64,000 nt of DNA from Verrucomicrobiota bacterium (GTDB taxonomy: Bacteria > Verrucomicrobiota > Verrucomicrobiia > Limisphaerales > UBA1319): the NCBI GenBank assembly GCA_022709905.1, contig JAKLHY010000009.1, positions 62,001 through 126,000 of the forward strand. Reading direction: 5' to 3'. This document shows, piece by piece, positions 34,718-43,489 of the stretch (position 1 is the first letter of the stretch; each line of letters opens with the position of its first letter). The notes below the pieces were generated by a model. It did no database searches. It was given only the letters and a program-made list of their open reading frames with translations, and had not been told where the DNA came from. A program made the position numbers and the translations under genes.

Positions 34718-37120
34718 ATGAAAGTAATGTTTTCCATGCGCATTCTGCATTTTGTAGTGCGGGTTGTTACTGTGATGATGCCGGCACTCAAAGTAATGAG
34801 ACGAATGACAATCCCTCGGTTCTTTCGTTTTGGTCCGTCGCATGCCATCACCATGCTGATCATGGCGGCAGAGGCCCTCCCGTCCGCCGCGGCTGCTCCA
34901 CCCGAGATTCCCGCGCTCCAATGGGAGGAACGCTCTGACTGGATCAATGTAAAAACCGACATATCCCCGAAAGCGATCGGGGATGGGCAAGCGGATGATA
35001 CGATCGCGATCCAAAGTGCTTTCACCCAGGTACGTGATGGGTCGGTTCTCTATTTTCCGCCGGGCACTTATCGGATCACAGCTCCACTCGTGCTGAAAAA
35101 TGGGACGGGGGCCAGATGGATTGGCGGATTGATCATCGGAAGCGGCCGCGACACGAAGTGGATCTGGGATGGTCCCGGCGATGGGCCCCTTTTGACGCTG
35201 AACGGGATGGCGTATACGCGATTTGTTGGTTTTGAACTGAACGGTCGAGGCCGAGCCGGTGTTGGATTCCATTACCACGCCACCCAGGGATTTCAGACTG
35301 AGGTCACGCACCGGCACCTGGCGTTTCGGGGATTCACTAATTCGGCAATCCTCGAGGCCCATCCCAATGAAGGGCATGCCCTCGCTGAAACTACTTTCGA
35401 GAACTGCCTGTTTGAAAACTGTGAACGGGGCGTCGCGTTCCTGCAATTCAACGACTATGACTTTACTTTCGATGGCTGCGAATTCCGACGCTGCGGCATC
35501 GGCATCGATTGTAACCATGGTAATTTTTACGTCCGCAACTGTCATTTTGAAGGAAGCCAGATCGTGGACATTCGCGATGGATCCGAGCATTGCAGTTCCA
35601 TCCGGCGCTCCACTTCAATGGGTTCGCGGGCTTTTGTTTTGAGGCAGTCATCCGTCGCCTCACTCACGCTGCAGGATTGCCACGTCGAGGATTGGAAGAA
35701 TCCCGAAGGAGCGGTCCTTCTTTCGCGTCCGCCGGTTTTAATATTCGACTGCGTGTTCACCGGGCCACCCCAAGACAGAAATCAGGCTGGTCTGGCGCCC
35801 GTCCGTGTCGCGCACGCAGGTCAGCGTTTGCTTGTTTCCGGCAACCAGGTTCGTGGTGCGCCCACGCTCACACAAGGCGCCCAGCCCATGCTGATCAGCA
35901 TCCCGTCAGGGGAACGCCAGGGCGTAATCCGCTCGGCTAACAGGGGTTTCCTCAAGGAAAAGGTACAACTGCCGGGACGCGTGTTCGATGCGCGACGCGA
36001 TTTCGGCGCGAAAGGCAACGGGCGGGCCGACGACACGATAGCGGTCCAGAGGACCATTGACGCGGCCGCGATCGCTGCCGGAAACGCGATCGCTTATCTG
36101 CCGACCGGCAATTACGTCATCACAAACACGCTGCGAATCTCGGGTAAGAACTTCTTTGTGGGCGGCAGCGGGTGGTGCACAAAACTGATTTGGAAGGGAC
36201 CTGAAGGAGGCGTCATGGTCGAGGTTCGCGATGCGCACCACGTCACTCTCGAAGACCTCATGGTTGGTGCTCACGACGCCGGTTCCATGAACAACAGCAT
36301 TGATATTCATCAAGCAGGTTCGACTGGAGCCACACGGATGACGTACGATGGTGTTTATGTGTTCGGGATGTATCAGAAAGCGCCGCTTCGCAAGGGGCTG
36401 CAGTTCACCAATCTCGGGGAGAATGAGGTGGTGATCATGCCGCACGTGCAGGGGAACCTCCGTTTCATCAACTGCGCGCAGGCAACGGTGCTGGCCAATT
36501 GCAGCTATGAAGGCTCGGTTGTGGTCGAGGGCAAGGACAAGGCGCGAGCCGGGCTGCTTGGATTCCAGACCCGCCTGGCCACCCTCGTGACACACGGGCT
36601 TTATCTTCGCGACAGTCATAACATCGTCATGAGCGATTTCTACATCGAGCAGGCGGACAACGGCTATTTCTTTGAAGGAACGATGGGCGATCCGCCCGGT
36701 CGCGCCACTCTCACCGGGGCCAAGTTTCAATCGTTCACCTCGGAGGATCCCGCGAAAAACAACATGCTCGATATCCGCAATTACCGCGGACAAATTGCGG
36801 TTGGCCCCTACCAGTTTTATCAGGAACCCAAACGGATGCGCATGAAGCAGGAAGGGTCGTCACCTGTGGACCTCATTGTATGGGGCTCCAGTTGGTACGG
36901 GGCCAAACCCGATCCCCAACTCGGCATCGCAGGAAGACTTTCGGCCGCAGGAAACGAGTTCTACGGTTCAGCCCCCGAGGCGGATCCGGTTATTGAACGC
37001 ATGTTTTTTCGAGAATCCGAGGCCGAAACTGTCCTCGCCAAGCTCAGCTTCGCCCTTGATGATCTCCGCCGTCTCGGCGAGACTGACCTGAGGCTCAATC
37101 ATCCGGCACACTTGAAGTGA
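34718..37120 (+). CDS. Secreted double right-handed beta-helix protein (pectate-lyase-3 type)
   Basis: Up to 800 residues. After an N-terminal export signal (the real start may be the ATG at 34796, closer to the hydrophobic AITMLIMAAEALPSAAAA) come two pectate-lyase-3 / GH28-like beta-helix modules. The first starts VKTDISPKAIGDGQADDTIA, the second VFDARRDFGAKGNGRADDTI; both then show YFPPGTY or YLPTGNY turns. Such modules act as polysaccharide lyases or hydrolases. I cannot place a catalytic triad with confidence, so the activity is inferred from fold. It stands divergent to the sulfatase gene (about 200-base gap) and is probably regulated with it. Confidence 0.82.
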   Translation: MKVMFSMRILHFVVRVVTVMMPALKVMRRMTIPRFFRFGPSHAITMLIMAAEALPSAAAAPPEIPALQWEERSDWINVKTDISPKAIGDGQADDTIAIQSAFTQVRDGSVLYFPPGTYRITAPLVLKNGTGARWIGGLIIGSGRDTKWIWDGPGDGPLLTLNGMAYTRFVGFELNGRGRAGVGFHYHATQGFQTEVTHRHLAFRGFTNSAILEAHPNEGHALAETTFENCLFENCERGVAFLQFNDYDFTFDGCEFRRCGIGIDCNHGNFYVRNCHFEGSQIVDIRDGSEHCSSIRRSTSMGSRAFVLRQSSVASLTLQDCHVEDWKNPEGAVLLSRPPVLIFDCVFTGPPQDRNQAGLAPVRVAHAGQRLLVSGNQVRGAPTLTQGAQPMLISIPSGERQGVIRSANRGFLKEKVQLPGRVFDARRDFGAKGNGRADDTIAVQRTIDAAAIAAGNAIAYLPTGNYVITNTLRISGKNFFVGGSGWCTKLIWKGPEGGVMVEVRDAHHVTLEDLMVGAHDAGSMNNSIDIHQAGSTGATRMTYDGVYVFGMYQKAPLRKGLQFTNLGENEVVIMPHVQGNLRFINCAQATVLANCSYEGSVVVEGKDKARAGLLGFQTRLATLVTHGLYLRDSHNIVMSDFYIEQADNGYFFEGTMGDPPGRATLTGAKFQSFTSEDPAKNNMLDIRNYRGQIAVGPYQFYQEPKRMRMKQEGSSPVDLIVWGSSWYGAKPDPQLGIAGRLSAAGNEFYGSAPEADPVIERMFFRESEAETVLAKLSFALDDLRRLGETDLRLNHPAHLK

Positions 37121-37184
37121 TGCCAGGGGACCAGATCACGATTGTCCTCAATTTTAAGCCTAAGAACTCGAGCAAGAAAACACA

Positions 37185-38240
37185 TCATCGCAACGGCTCG
37201 GGGCGGGACGCCGCGGTATTGCGAATAACCATTTTGGCTCCGGATACCACCTTTTGTTCCTCCGGATCCAGTTGATCGAACAACCGCTTGGCCCGAAGGT
37301 CAAACGACCGTCGAGGCTGGTTATCCTGCGAGGCCCGTTCGGATCCATTGTGGAAACACCAGCCGGCGGCGCCACCCGCCAGGGCGCCACGCAGGTCGGT
37401 CAAAAAGTCGTCCGCCGTGGGTTGCCACGGTTCGTAACCCCGTCGGAACGGCTCCTGATAATGCATTGGCGCCACGCCATGAACGGCCTTTGCTAAAGCC
37501 AGGCAGTCCCGGGTTTGGGCCTCTGTCTGGGAAGGCGATTTCGGATTTCTCGGCCGGTGCGGGCTCAGAAAATCCTGACCGATGATGACCAGGGCCTCAC
37601 GCACGTCGCTTTCGGTCAGATCATGCCCGCCGAATGAAGCGGTGACCAGCAGGTCCGGGGCCAAGCGCCGGGCCAAGTCACGAAGGGATTTCAGTTCGGC
37701 GGGACTGACATAGCGGGCATCACGGACATCCCGTTCGTTAGCCAGATCGAGATACCAATTGCGGTGCTGTCTGAGAGCGTTAATCAGCGTTTCCACGGCC
37801 CGTTCATGCGCGGGAAAATCGGCCAAGCCGCCACTGCTAGCGCGTTTGGTGGACTGCTGATTACGCGTCAGGGTCACGTCCACGATCAGACCGCGGCGGT
37901 CGCATTCGGACACGAACCATTGGAGCTTGCCCAGGTAAGGTTCGCGCGGCGCGCCTCGGGCGTCCACCGCCGATACATCATGATCAAAGGCCGACCAAGT
38001 GGCCCAAACCCGCAGCCAGTTGAAGCCGTGGCGTTGCAGGTCATCCAAGTCGCGCCGGATGAATTCCTCCGGCGCCCCGAGTGCGCCGTAATAACTGATC
38101 CCCAGCAGGAATGTCGGCTGGCCGTTCAGCGTGAAGCGGGCCTGCTTTATGCCGAGAACAGTATGAGGTGTTGGGGATGTTTCTTGCGCCGCGGCATACC
38201 CTTGAAGACGGATGAGGAAACAAAGGCAGATCATACCCAT
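37185..38240 (-). CDS. Secreted GH5-like (beta/alpha)8 glycosidase
   Basis: About 351 residues from the ATG at 38240, which precedes a hydrophobic segment ending GYAAAQ. The protein shows a TIM-barrel glycosidase pattern: GISYYGALGAPEEFIRRDLD, then GFNWLRVWATWS and YLDLANERDV, where the NE pair is the expected acid/base glutamate of clan GH-A. WCFHNGSER near the end may mark the last strand. No nucleophile Glu can be fixed with certainty, so the substrate is unknown. The frame extends upstream to 38465 without signal-peptide character. Confidence 0.75.
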   Translation of the reverse strand: MGMICLCFLIRLQGYAAAQETSPTPHTVLGIKQARFTLNGQPTFLLGISYYGALGAPEEFIRRDLDDLQRHGFNWLRVWATWSAFDHDVSAVDARGAPREPYLGKLQWFVSECDRRGLIVDVTLTRNQQSTKRASSGGLADFPAHERAVETLINALRQHRNWYLDLANERDVRDARYVSPAELKSLRDLARRLAPDLLVTASFGGHDLTESDVREALVIIGQDFLSPHRPRNPKSPSQTEAQTRDCLALAKAVHGVAPMHYQEPFRRGYEPWQPTADDFLTDLRGALAGGAAGWCFHNGSERASQDNQPRRSFDLRAKRLFDQLDPEEQKVVSGAKMVIRNTAASRPEPLR

Positions 38241-38701
38241 GAAGCCGAGAACCCGCGTTTTGCCATTCCAGCGACACTTCTGGAATGTATCGGAGCGCTG
38301 GCATGGGACGGATGTCTTACCCGCAGCCAATGGCCATTTCAACATGTGCTGAGGCGCTGCGGCGGGTCCTATGGACACAGCCGCGCTCCGAATTATCGCT
38401 GTCATGTTACCCGAGACCCAAGAAAACTGGTTTATGTTCATGGTCAGACCGCATCTGCCAGGCACCCCCGACAGTTGCCATGACGATTATTGACGCGTTA
38501 TACCCGCATTTCAACCCCGATGGCGCCGATCGGTGTCCCCCGCCACCTCCAGGTCCGCTGCCTCGATGGGCGACGTGTTAAACAGAAGGATCAGCAGAGC
38601 GCGGTTTAGAGGGTTCGGCAGAGGGTTTTGAACAAAACGCGAGCTCGCTGAGGTGGCGGATTCGAGTGTGTCGCTGGCAGTGAATACTCCCATGTATCTC
38701 A
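38241..38701. other. 461-base gap between two minus-strand genes
   Basis: No gene, strong repeat or convincing terminator is seen. The minus-strand frame near 38511-38700 has a protein-like stretch (NPLPNPLNRALLILLFNTSP) but no start or family, and may be a decayed gene end. Confidence 0.4.
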
Positions 38702-39880
38702 TCATGAGATGATGGGCCACTTGAAGGTCGTGGTTAGGGGAATCCGCCGGCCAGTGGCGGAAGATTCGCGCGCCGCGGTGATGATGTCGAGCACGTGAAT
38801 GGCGTGTTCCGGTGTGACGAGCATTTCCTTGCCGGTGGACAAGCATTCCGCCGCCATGACCGCGCCCAGGGGCCAAGAGTAACCCTGCGCGTCGGTCACG
38901 TGGGGCTTCAACTCCGGTTCATCCTTGGTGGCCATATCCACGCCCAGTGGCTCCCAGTCATACCCGACTAGGCCCATAAACCCGCCCGAGCCGACTACCG
39001 ATATGGTGTAGCGCTTTTCCTTGCTGCCATCGTGGCCATGCGGGTTGAAGTAATTAAACCCGGATTGCACGTGCGAGATAATGCCATGGCCATGGTCCAT
39101 CAGCACCATGGCGTTGTCTTCCTCGGTGACTTTGATGTGTCCTTTGTTGTGAACGGTGCGTTCTGGCGTGACGATGCTGACCATCGCCGCAAGGTGTTTG
39201 GCCGGTCCCAATAAGCCGGTCAACGAGGTGAGATTGTACACGCCCAGATCAGGCAATGACCCGCCGAGCCTCTCGTAAAAGAACGCGGACCAGTCGGGCC
39301 CTTCGTGTCCATAATGCGCCTGGGCGGCCGCCACACGGCCCAGCCTGCCTTGCGCCAACTGCTTGGCCATGAAAGCGAATTGTGGGCTTTGAACGGTGAT
39401 GGGCGCGCCCCACAACCGCGCGTTCTGCTTTTTTGCCAGACGCAGTAACTCTTGCGCCGCCGCCACGGTGTTGCCGATCGGCTTCTCGCTCCAAACGTGT
39501 TTGCCAGCTTCGAGCGCGCGGCGGTTAATTCCTTCGTGCTCCTGCATGTCGGTGAGCACCAGCAGAAAATCGAACGGCACGCCCGCCAGCATCGCATCAA
39601 TGTCCGGATAGGTGTTCTCCACCTTGAAGTCGCGCCCCCGTTGTTGCGCGCGTTCGTACCGGATATCGCAAAGGCTCACCACCTCGACAAAAGGGGAATT
39701 CTTCAACGTGGGCAGGTAAGCCCCCGAAACACTGCCGCAGCCAATCACACCGGTCCGGATGCGGCGTGGCGCGGGGTCAGCAGCCAAGCTGGTGATAGTT
39801 CCGCTTGCCAGCGCGGCCGTGGCGGCAAGGGTTGTCTTCGTGAATTCACGACGAGTAAACGTGGACTGTGATTTTGTCAT
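38702..39880 (-). CDS. Tat-exported Gfo/Idh/MocA-family oxidoreductase
   Basis: 392 residues. A twin-arginine signal (FTRREFTKTTLAATAALASG) is followed by the NAD(P)-binding fold RTGVIGCGSVSGAYLP and the family EKP motif in HVWSEKPIGNT, whose Lys is usually catalytic. The C-terminal alpha/beta domain (GHEGPDWSAFFYERLGGSLP) follows. Members oxidise, reduce or epimerise sugars and polyols with a tightly bound nicotinamide; export with the cofactor via Tat is common in Planctomycetes and Verrucomicrobia. Substrate cannot be deduced. Confidence 0.92.
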   Translation of the reverse strand: MTKSQSTFTRREFTKTTLAATAALASGTITSLAADPAPRRIRTGVIGCGSVSGAYLPTLKNSPFVEVVSLCDIRYERAQQRGRDFKVENTYPDIDAMLAGVPFDFLLVLTDMQEHEGINRRALEAGKHVWSEKPIGNTVAAAQELLRLAKKQNARLWGAPITVQSPQFAFMAKQLAQGRLGRVAAAQAHYGHEGPDWSAFFYERLGGSLPDLGVYNLTSLTGLLGPAKHLAAMVSIVTPERTVHNKGHIKVTEEDNAMVLMDHGHGIISHVQSGFNYFNPHGHDGSKEKRYTISVVGSGGFMGLVGYDWEPLGVDMATKDEPELKPHVTDAQGYSWPLGAVMAAECLSTGKEMLVTPEHAIHVLDIITAARESSATGRRIPLTTTFKWPIIS

Positions 39881-40315
39881 AAGTGTGTTGGGTTAATTCA
39901 AGAAATATCCCTTCTTGGAGAAACGAACAAGTCCGAACAAACCACAAAACACGCCAGGCTCGTGTACTGGTCCTTGCCATCCAAACGCCGGGGGGCATGT
40001 CCTATCGCGCATGTCTCTGGCCAGCTGCCCCGTCCATGGTTGGTTCCAATTCGGCGCCTTGAGCTTTACCGCTGCCGATTTCTTCCCCAAAGGATCCAGG
40101 TGGGAAATCGAATTGACGTTGCGCTCTATGCAATCAGTATGGGGAGCATGAACGCGCGATCGAATCGAGTCATGGAATCTTCCCACCGCCCAAACGAGCT
40201 TATGAAAGCTTCTCGATGTCTGATTCCATATGATGCAACAGCGGTGTCATCGTGCGAGGGCACACGGCCTGCAAGCCTCGCCGGACCGGGTCGCCTGATC
40301 CGGCATCGCAAACTG
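39881..40315. other. Divergent intergenic region
   Basis: About 435 bases between the starts of two divergent genes. Several in-frame ATGs for the downstream glycosidase lie here (40148, 40172, 40202), so part of this may be its coding N-terminus. No repeat or recognised operator is visible. Confidence 0.4.
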
Positions 40316-41701
40316 ATGATGTTCGGGGCAGGTCTTCTGTTGTTGATAAGCAGTGCCATTGGCGTCAAATCGCAGGGGGCCGCCGGTCCACTGCGCGCGT
40401 GCAAGGAAAATCCGCGTTACTTCACGGATGGCAGTGGCAAGGCCGTCTACCTGACCGGCGCTCATACGTGGAACAACCTCCAGGATATGGGGCCAACCTA
40501 TCCTCCACCGGTGTTCGATTTCAAAAGTTACCTGGATTTTCTGGAGCAACATCATCACAACTTCATTCGTTTGTGGCGCTGGGAGCTGCTCAGTTGGAAC
40601 ACCGCGGCCAACAACGAAAAGGAGAGTCGCATCCACTTTGCCGGTCCACATCCATGGGCGCGCACTGGCGCAGACAAGGCCCTGGATGGCAAGCCGAAGT
40701 TCAATCTCAAATCCTTTGACAACGCCTATTTCGAACGGTTGCGTTCACGGGTGACCGAGGCAAACCGGCGCGGCATTTATGTGTCGATCATGCTGTTCGA
40801 AGGCTGGGGACTCCAATTTGTCGCCGAGGGCTGGAAGGCACATCCCTTCCATCCGGACAACAACGAAAACGGCGTTGGCGTCAGCATCAAGCTCGAAGGA
40901 AAAGGGCTGACGATCTTCACGCTCGCCCATCCGGAGATCACCCGGCTGCAGGAAGCTTATGTACGGAAAGTGATCGATACTGTGAACGACCTCGATAACG
41001 TGCTGTTCGAGATCTCGAACGAGAACCATCCTCCCTCGACCGAATGGCAATATCATTTTATCCGTTTCATCCAGGAATACGAGAAAACCAAACCCAGGCA
41101 ACATCCGGTGGGGATGACCTTCCAATACAAAGGGGGCGCTAACGCGGTCCTGTCGGCCAGTCCAGCGGACTGGATCTCCCCGAATCCAACCGCCGAGCAA
41201 GGATACGATTACAGAACCAATCCTCCTCCAGCGGACGGCCGTAAGGTCATTCTAACGGATACCGACCATCTCTGGGGCATTGGCGGCGATGTCGAATGGG
41301 TTTGGAAGAGTTTTCTGCGCGGGCTCAATCCCATTTTCATGGACCCGTACAAACGCGAGATTCTGAGTGGAGGCCCGGAAGAGCGATGGGAACCCGTCCG
41401 CAAGGCCCTTGGGCACACGCGGCGTTTCGCGGAGAAAATGAATCTCAAGTCCGTGATTCCTCATCCTGAACTCGCCACCACAGGTTATTGCCTGGCTCAT
41501 CCCGGCGTCGAGTACCTGGTTTACCAACCCAAAGCGGGCGAGAGCTTCTCCATCGACCTCAAGGCTGGGACTTATCGTTTCGAGTGGTTGGACACTGCGA
41601 AAGGAACTACTGCGGGCGAAGGTCGCGTCGAAGCCCCTGGTGGGATGCAGGAATTCAAACCGGCCCTTGCGGGTGATGCAGTGTTGTATCTCAAAAGGTG
41701 A
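40316..41701 (+). CDS. Secreted glycosidase-like protein, apiosidase/DUF4038-like barrel
   Basis: About 461 residues from the ATG at 40316, which begins a signal sequence (MMFGAGLLLLISSAIGVKSQ). ENPRYFTDGSGKAVYLTGAHTWNNLQ is the opening typical of DUF4038/GH140-like barrels; it continues FLEQHHHNFIRLWRWELLSW and VLFEISNENHPPS, whose NE is the predicted acid/base pair. A C-terminal beta-sandwich (YLVYQPKAGESFSIDLKAGT) resembles the putative collagen-binding domain attached to this family. Upstream ATGs at 40148-40202 give an unusually long head. Element 2 begins 96 bases after its stop. Confidence 0.75.
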   Translation: MMFGAGLLLLISSAIGVKSQGAAGPLRACKENPRYFTDGSGKAVYLTGAHTWNNLQDMGPTYPPPVFDFKSYLDFLEQHHHNFIRLWRWELLSWNTAANNEKESRIHFAGPHPWARTGADKALDGKPKFNLKSFDNAYFERLRSRVTEANRRGIYVSIMLFEGWGLQFVAEGWKAHPFHPDNNENGVGVSIKLEGKGLTIFTLAHPEITRLQEAYVRKVIDTVNDLDNVLFEISNENHPPSTEWQYHFIRFIQEYEKTKPRQHPVGMTFQYKGGANAVLSASPADWISPNPTAEQGYDYRTNPPPADGRKVILTDTDHLWGIGGDVEWVWKSFLRGLNPIFMDPYKREILSGGPEERWEPVRKALGHTRRFAEKMNLKSVIPHPELATTGYCLAHPGVEYLVYQPKAGESFSIDLKAGTYRFEWLDTAKGTTAGEGRVEAPGGMQEFKPALAGDAVLYLKR

Positions 41702-41796
41702 CGAAAAGAGGAGCTTTCGAGACCCGCTTTTGATAGGATGCCGGAGTGATGTCAACGATGCATGAAACATCGGACCTGAGTTGTGGCTCCGGCTTT

Positions 41797-41827
41797 AGGG
41801 TCTGTTCAAAAATAACTTCGGGTTTTG
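41797..41827 (+). repeat. Left terminal inverted repeat of element 2
   Basis: 31 bases, exact reverse complement of 42041-42071. It shares no sequence with the terminal repeat of element 1. Confidence 0.9.
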
Positions 41828-41833
41828 GCGGGA

Positions 41834-41926
41834 GCGCCACCGGGCCAGATGCGAGGCGGGTGGGCCGAAGTGTATCCTCTGCGATACTCGACTGCCCACC
41901 CAACGACGCAGATGGCCCGGTGGCGC
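41834..41926 (-). repeat. Hairpin unit A of element 2
   Basis: Perfect 14-bp arms GCGCCACCGGGCCA (41834-41847) and TGGCCCGGTGGCGC (41913-41926). Inside, on the minus strand, GTCGTTG and CGCCTCG boxes flank further nested palindromes: GGGTGGGC/GCCCACCC at 41858-41865 and 41894-41901, and GTATC/GATAC. The interior differs from the other units; only the boxes are kept. Confidence 0.7.
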
Positions 41927-41949
41927 CCCGCCCCTTTGGGCTGGGGCTC

Positions 41950-42030
41950 TTTGGCTGGCTGGCTTCGTTGCTCATTCCTTACAGACCCCTGCGGGTATGC
42001 TCGTCATTCGCGCCTCGCCAGCCAGCCAAA
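41950..42030 (+). repeat. Hairpin unit B of element 2
   Basis: Perfect 14-bp arms TTTGGCTGGCTGGC (41950-41963) and GCCAGCCAGCCAAA (42017-42030). The 53-base loop matches the minus-strand core of unit A of element 1 at about 44 of 53 positions. Confidence 0.8.
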
Positions 42031-42040
42031 CTGCCGCCAG

Positions 42041-42071
42041 CAAAACCCGAAGTTATTTTTGAACAGACCCT
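42041..42071 (-). repeat. Right terminal inverted repeat of element 2
   Basis: Exact complement of 41797-41827; its end leaves only TAACCC before the next start codon. Confidence 0.9.
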
Positions 42072-42077
42072 TAACCC

Positions 42078-43367
42078 ATGAGCGCTTTTTCCTGCCCCGA
42101 AGTGGTGATCATTGGCGGTGGCATGATCACACACGATCTGATCCTGCCATCGGTATATCATCTCCAACGATTGAAACGCGTGGGCCGGTTGACGGTATGC
42201 GCCCTGAACAACGCGCCTTTGCGGGCGCTCCGGGACAGCGCCGAATTGCACCAGGCCTTTCCCGGGCACGAATTCAGGCCAGCGCCCGCTTTTGAAGAAC
42301 CGCCCGAATGCGCGTTTCCCGGACTCTACAAAGAAATTCTCCGTGGCCTCCCCCCGAGACAGGTGGTCATCGTCGCCGTTCCGGATCATTTTCATTATGA
42401 AGTGGTCCGGGAGGCGCTTGCCCACAACCAACACGTCTTGTGCGTCAAGCCGTTGGTGTTGAAATACGAGCATGCTCTCGCCATCGAGGAGGAGGCCCGC
42501 GAGCGGGGCTTGTTCGTGGGAGTCGAGTATCACAAGCGGCTGGATCGACGTTCGCTCATGGCCAGACGACAGTACGGGCTCGGGCATTTTGGCGAATTCG
42601 TCCTGGGCGAGGCCAAGCTCATCGAACCGTATTACTACCGGCATTCGAACTTCCAAAACTGGTTCACTTGCGACCAGACCGATCCGTTCGTCTATGTGGG
42701 TTGCCATTACGTGGATCTCGTCTATTTCATCACGGGCCTTAAGCCTGTGGCCCTTTCTGTCTCGGGTGTGAAAGGACATTTCCCGAACGGTAATTGCGGT
42801 TTTCTCTGGTCCAATGGCCGCGTCCGATACGAAAACGGCGCCTTGTTGTCGGTGACCGATGGTTTGGGGTATCCCGACGAGGCCGCTGGCAGCAACGACC
42901 AGGGGCTTCTCATGTATTGCGAGGGCAAGAATGCCTCCGGCATGATTGAGCATAAGGACAACGATCGTGGCGTCCGCCATTGCTACCTGGAAGGCATCGG
43001 CTGCGGAGGCTCGCGCTATAACTACGTCAGTCCCGATTTCTATCGGCTGGTACCATGGGAGGGACCAGGCTTCAAACCGGTCGGTTACGGTTTTGAGTCC
43101 ATCGCCGCCCACTTGGAGGCCATGCAACAGCTCGAGACCGCCACCGCCGGCATGCCCGAAAATACGGCTCTTGCGCGGCGCCGTGAATTACTGGCCGCCA
43201 TCGATCGCCACGGCCTGCTGGCAACGCCCGCCAACAGTTCCATTAATGAACTCGTGGTGGAAGCGGCTCGGCTCTCCATCCTCAACGACGGCGCGTGGGT
43301 CGACATCCGATACGAGCCCACACCCCATGTGGCCCTCCGCGATTCCAGGGAATCCAAGCCGGCTTGA
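42078..43367 (+). CDS. Cytoplasmic Gfo/Idh/MocA-family oxidoreductase
   Basis: 429 residues without a signal peptide. The Rossmann motif is VVIIGGGMITHDLILPS, and the cofactor/catalytic segment VAVPDHFHYEVV is followed by HVLCVKPLVL, where VKP replaces the common EKP but keeps the Lys. VEYHKRLDRRS and the C-terminal domain FTCDQTDPFVYVGCHYVDL fit the family. The start lies six bases after element 2, and the sequence in front (ACCCTTAACCC) has no Shine-Dalgarno match, so the element has displaced or become its leader. It probably works with the aminotransferase and Tat-exported oxidoreductase that follow on the same strand. Confidence 0.88.
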   Translation: MSAFSCPEVVIIGGGMITHDLILPSVYHLQRLKRVGRLTVCALNNAPLRALRDSAELHQAFPGHEFRPAPAFEEPPECAFPGLYKEILRGLPPRQVVIVAVPDHFHYEVVREALAHNQHVLCVKPLVLKYEHALAIEEEARERGLFVGVEYHKRLDRRSLMARRQYGLGHFGEFVLGEAKLIEPYYYRHSNFQNWFTCDQTDPFVYVGCHYVDLVYFITGLKPVALSVSGVKGHFPNGNCGFLWSNGRVRYENGALLSVTDGLGYPDEAAGSNDQGLLMYCEGKNASGMIEHKDNDRGVRHCYLEGIGCGGSRYNYVSPDFYRLVPWEGPGFKPVGYGFESIAAHLEAMQQLETATAGMPENTALARRRELLAAIDRHGLLATPANSSINELVVEAARLSILNDGAWVDIRYEPTPHVALRDSRESKPA

Positions 43368-43489
43368 TGCATCATACAACATTAGACCGATTGCCGTATG
43401 AGGACGCGTGGTCCGCAAGCTTCTGGAGACCGGCGCGCCTAACCCCCCGTTGTGAACCGCCGTTGTTATCGTGAACCGATCCGCTTTTT

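Larger units (their letters stand above)
41797..42071. repeat. 275-bp nested inverted-repeat element 2 (MITE-like)
   Basis: A perfect 31-bp terminal inverted repeat (41797-41827, 42041-42071) starting AGGGTCTGTTC encloses two hairpin units in opposite orientation, A at 41834-41926 and B at 41950-42030. The layout is the same as element 1 at 13517-13796 and the unit-B loop is closely related to unit A of that element, yet the terminal repeat has a different sequence. The element ends six bases before the ATG of the next gene. No coding capacity. Confidence 0.82.

Noticed and set aside
34616..35590. 324-codon frame antisense to the beta-helix gene and covering the divergent promoter region
   Set aside because: No family resemblance; the plus-strand gene has clear repeats and motifs.
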